Positions 63,475-64,000 of a DNA stretch of 64,000 bases are shown here, piece after piece. The notes below the pieces were generated by a model that saw only the letters and a program-made list of their open reading frames with translations, was not told where the DNA came from and searched no databases. This DNA comes from Gammaproteobacteria bacterium. GTDB lineage: Bacteria > Pseudomonadota > Gammaproteobacteria > Burkholderiales > Burkholderiaceae_C. The stretch is taken from assembly GCA_018828125.1 (NCBI GenBank), contig JAHJWB010000003.1, positions 186,001 to 250,000 of the forward strand, given 5' to 3'. A program made the position numbers and the translations under genes. Within the stretch, counting starts at the first letter, position 1. Each line of letters starts with the position of its first letter.

Positions 63475-64000
63475 ATGTCCGGACATACCCCCCTGCCAGC
63501 CACCCCCATCGACTTGCCACTGTTGCCCCTGCGTGACGTGGTGGTTTTCCCTCACATGGTCATCCCGCTTTTTGTCGGGCGTCCCAAGAGCATCAAGGCG
63601 CTTGAGATGGCTATGGAAACTGATCGTCGCATCATGTTGGTTGCGCAGAAGGCCGCAGCCAAAGATGAACCGTCCGTGTCGGATATGTTCGATGTGGGCT
63701 GCGTGTCCACGATCCTGCAGATGCTGAAACTGCCTGACGGCACGGTGAAAGTGTTGGTCGAAGGTCAGCAACGTGCCTTGGTGTCGTCCATCGAAGATGC
63801 CGAGACGCATTTTTTGGCGACCGTGACGCCAGTCGAGGCCGCACAGGACGCCAACAAGCCCAGCGAAATCGAGGCTTTGCGCCGTGCTGTGATGCAGCAG
63901 TTTGATCAGTACGTAAAGCTCAATAAGAAGATTCCACCGGAGATACTGACGTCGATCTCCAGCATTGATTACCCCGGCCGTTTGGCCGACACCATTGCGG
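63475..64000 (+). CDS. lon: Lon protease, 5' part
   Basis: The reading frame from ATG 63475 runs off the right edge and covers 175 complete codons. It starts MSGHTPLPATPIDLPLLPLR and continues DVVVFPHMVIPLFVGRPKS, the hallmark of the Lon N-terminal substrate-recognition domain, with KVLVEGQQRALV further on. A GAGGATTTCC ribosome binding site precedes the start. The AAA and protease domains lie outside the window. This is the canonical, housekeeping Lon, in contrast to the stand-alone Lon-like protein at 35038-37530. Confidence 0.95.
   Translation, partial: MSGHTPLPATPIDLPLLPLRDVVVFPHMVIPLFVGRPKSIKALEMAMETDRRIMLVAQKAAAKDEPSVSDMFDVGCVSTILQMLKLPDGTVKVLVEGQQRALVSSIEDAETHFLATVTPVEAAQDANKPSEIEALRRAVMQQFDQYVKLNKKIPPEILTSISSIDYPGRLADTIA

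Noticed and set aside
62236..63810. 524-codon minus-strand frame opposite clpX
   Set aside because: Antisense to clpX with no features of its own.

Overview
The window looks like a chromosomal segment of a high-GC betaproteobacterium of the Burkholderiales, most likely Comamonadaceae and Acidovorax-like. The evidence is the protein content: a tripartite tricarboxylate transporter with TctDE, Liv-type ABC genes next to extracellular poly(3-hydroxybutyrate) (PHB) degradation genes, hpnCDE, and the tRNA-Leu/tig/clpP/clpX/lon block. A short palindromic intergenic repeat of a kind typical of comamonads also occurs seven times. The genus is an inference; no 16S gene is present.

Layout. 1-1613 is the 3' part of a group II intron with its reverse transcriptase, followed by a fragment of an oppositely oriented secreted-protein gene. 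2004-7953 holds hslR, the TctDE two-component system and the divergent tctCBA tricarboxylate transporter. 8253-8918 is a DUF2325 gene behind a Fur-box-like site. 9041-21860 is the most striking locus. A PAS/sigma-54 activator is followed by a -24/-12 promoter, a Liv-type binding protein, a secreted PHB depolymerase, LivGFHM, a 3-hydroxybutyrate-oligomer hydrolase lipoprotein, a second binding protein and an alpha/beta hydrolase. Together they read as a PHB scavenging system with its own importer. 21936-28233 holds DM13 and glutaredoxin genes and a light/redox cluster (lipocalin, FAD oxidoreductase, DUF2256, DASH cryptochrome, FeS photolyase, SDR). 28394-31611 is a KaiC-like ATPase overlapping a hybrid histidine kinase. 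31940-37530 holds DUF1810, a lipase-like hydrolase, two orphan genes in a base-poorer pocket, and a stand-alone Lon-family protease, followed by hemH.

38868-45749 is a 2-ketogluconate locus: an exact PtxS palindrome, a four-gene polar-amino-acid-type ABC transporter, then kguE, kguK, kguD and ptxS. The ABC transporter takes the place of the MFS KguT of pseudomonads. 45896-48303 carries HAD, DUF2189, DUF2788 and a truncated DUF899 gene. 48531-55058, on the minus strand, holds squalene genes hpnC, hpnD and hpnE separated by sdaA and a membrane protein gene. 55073-59673 is an RND efflux adaptor/pump pair behind a TetR-type operator. 59765-64000 carries tRNA-Leu(UAG), tig, clpP, clpX and the start of lon.

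All calls rest on reading the translated sequence and motifs; no database search was run.
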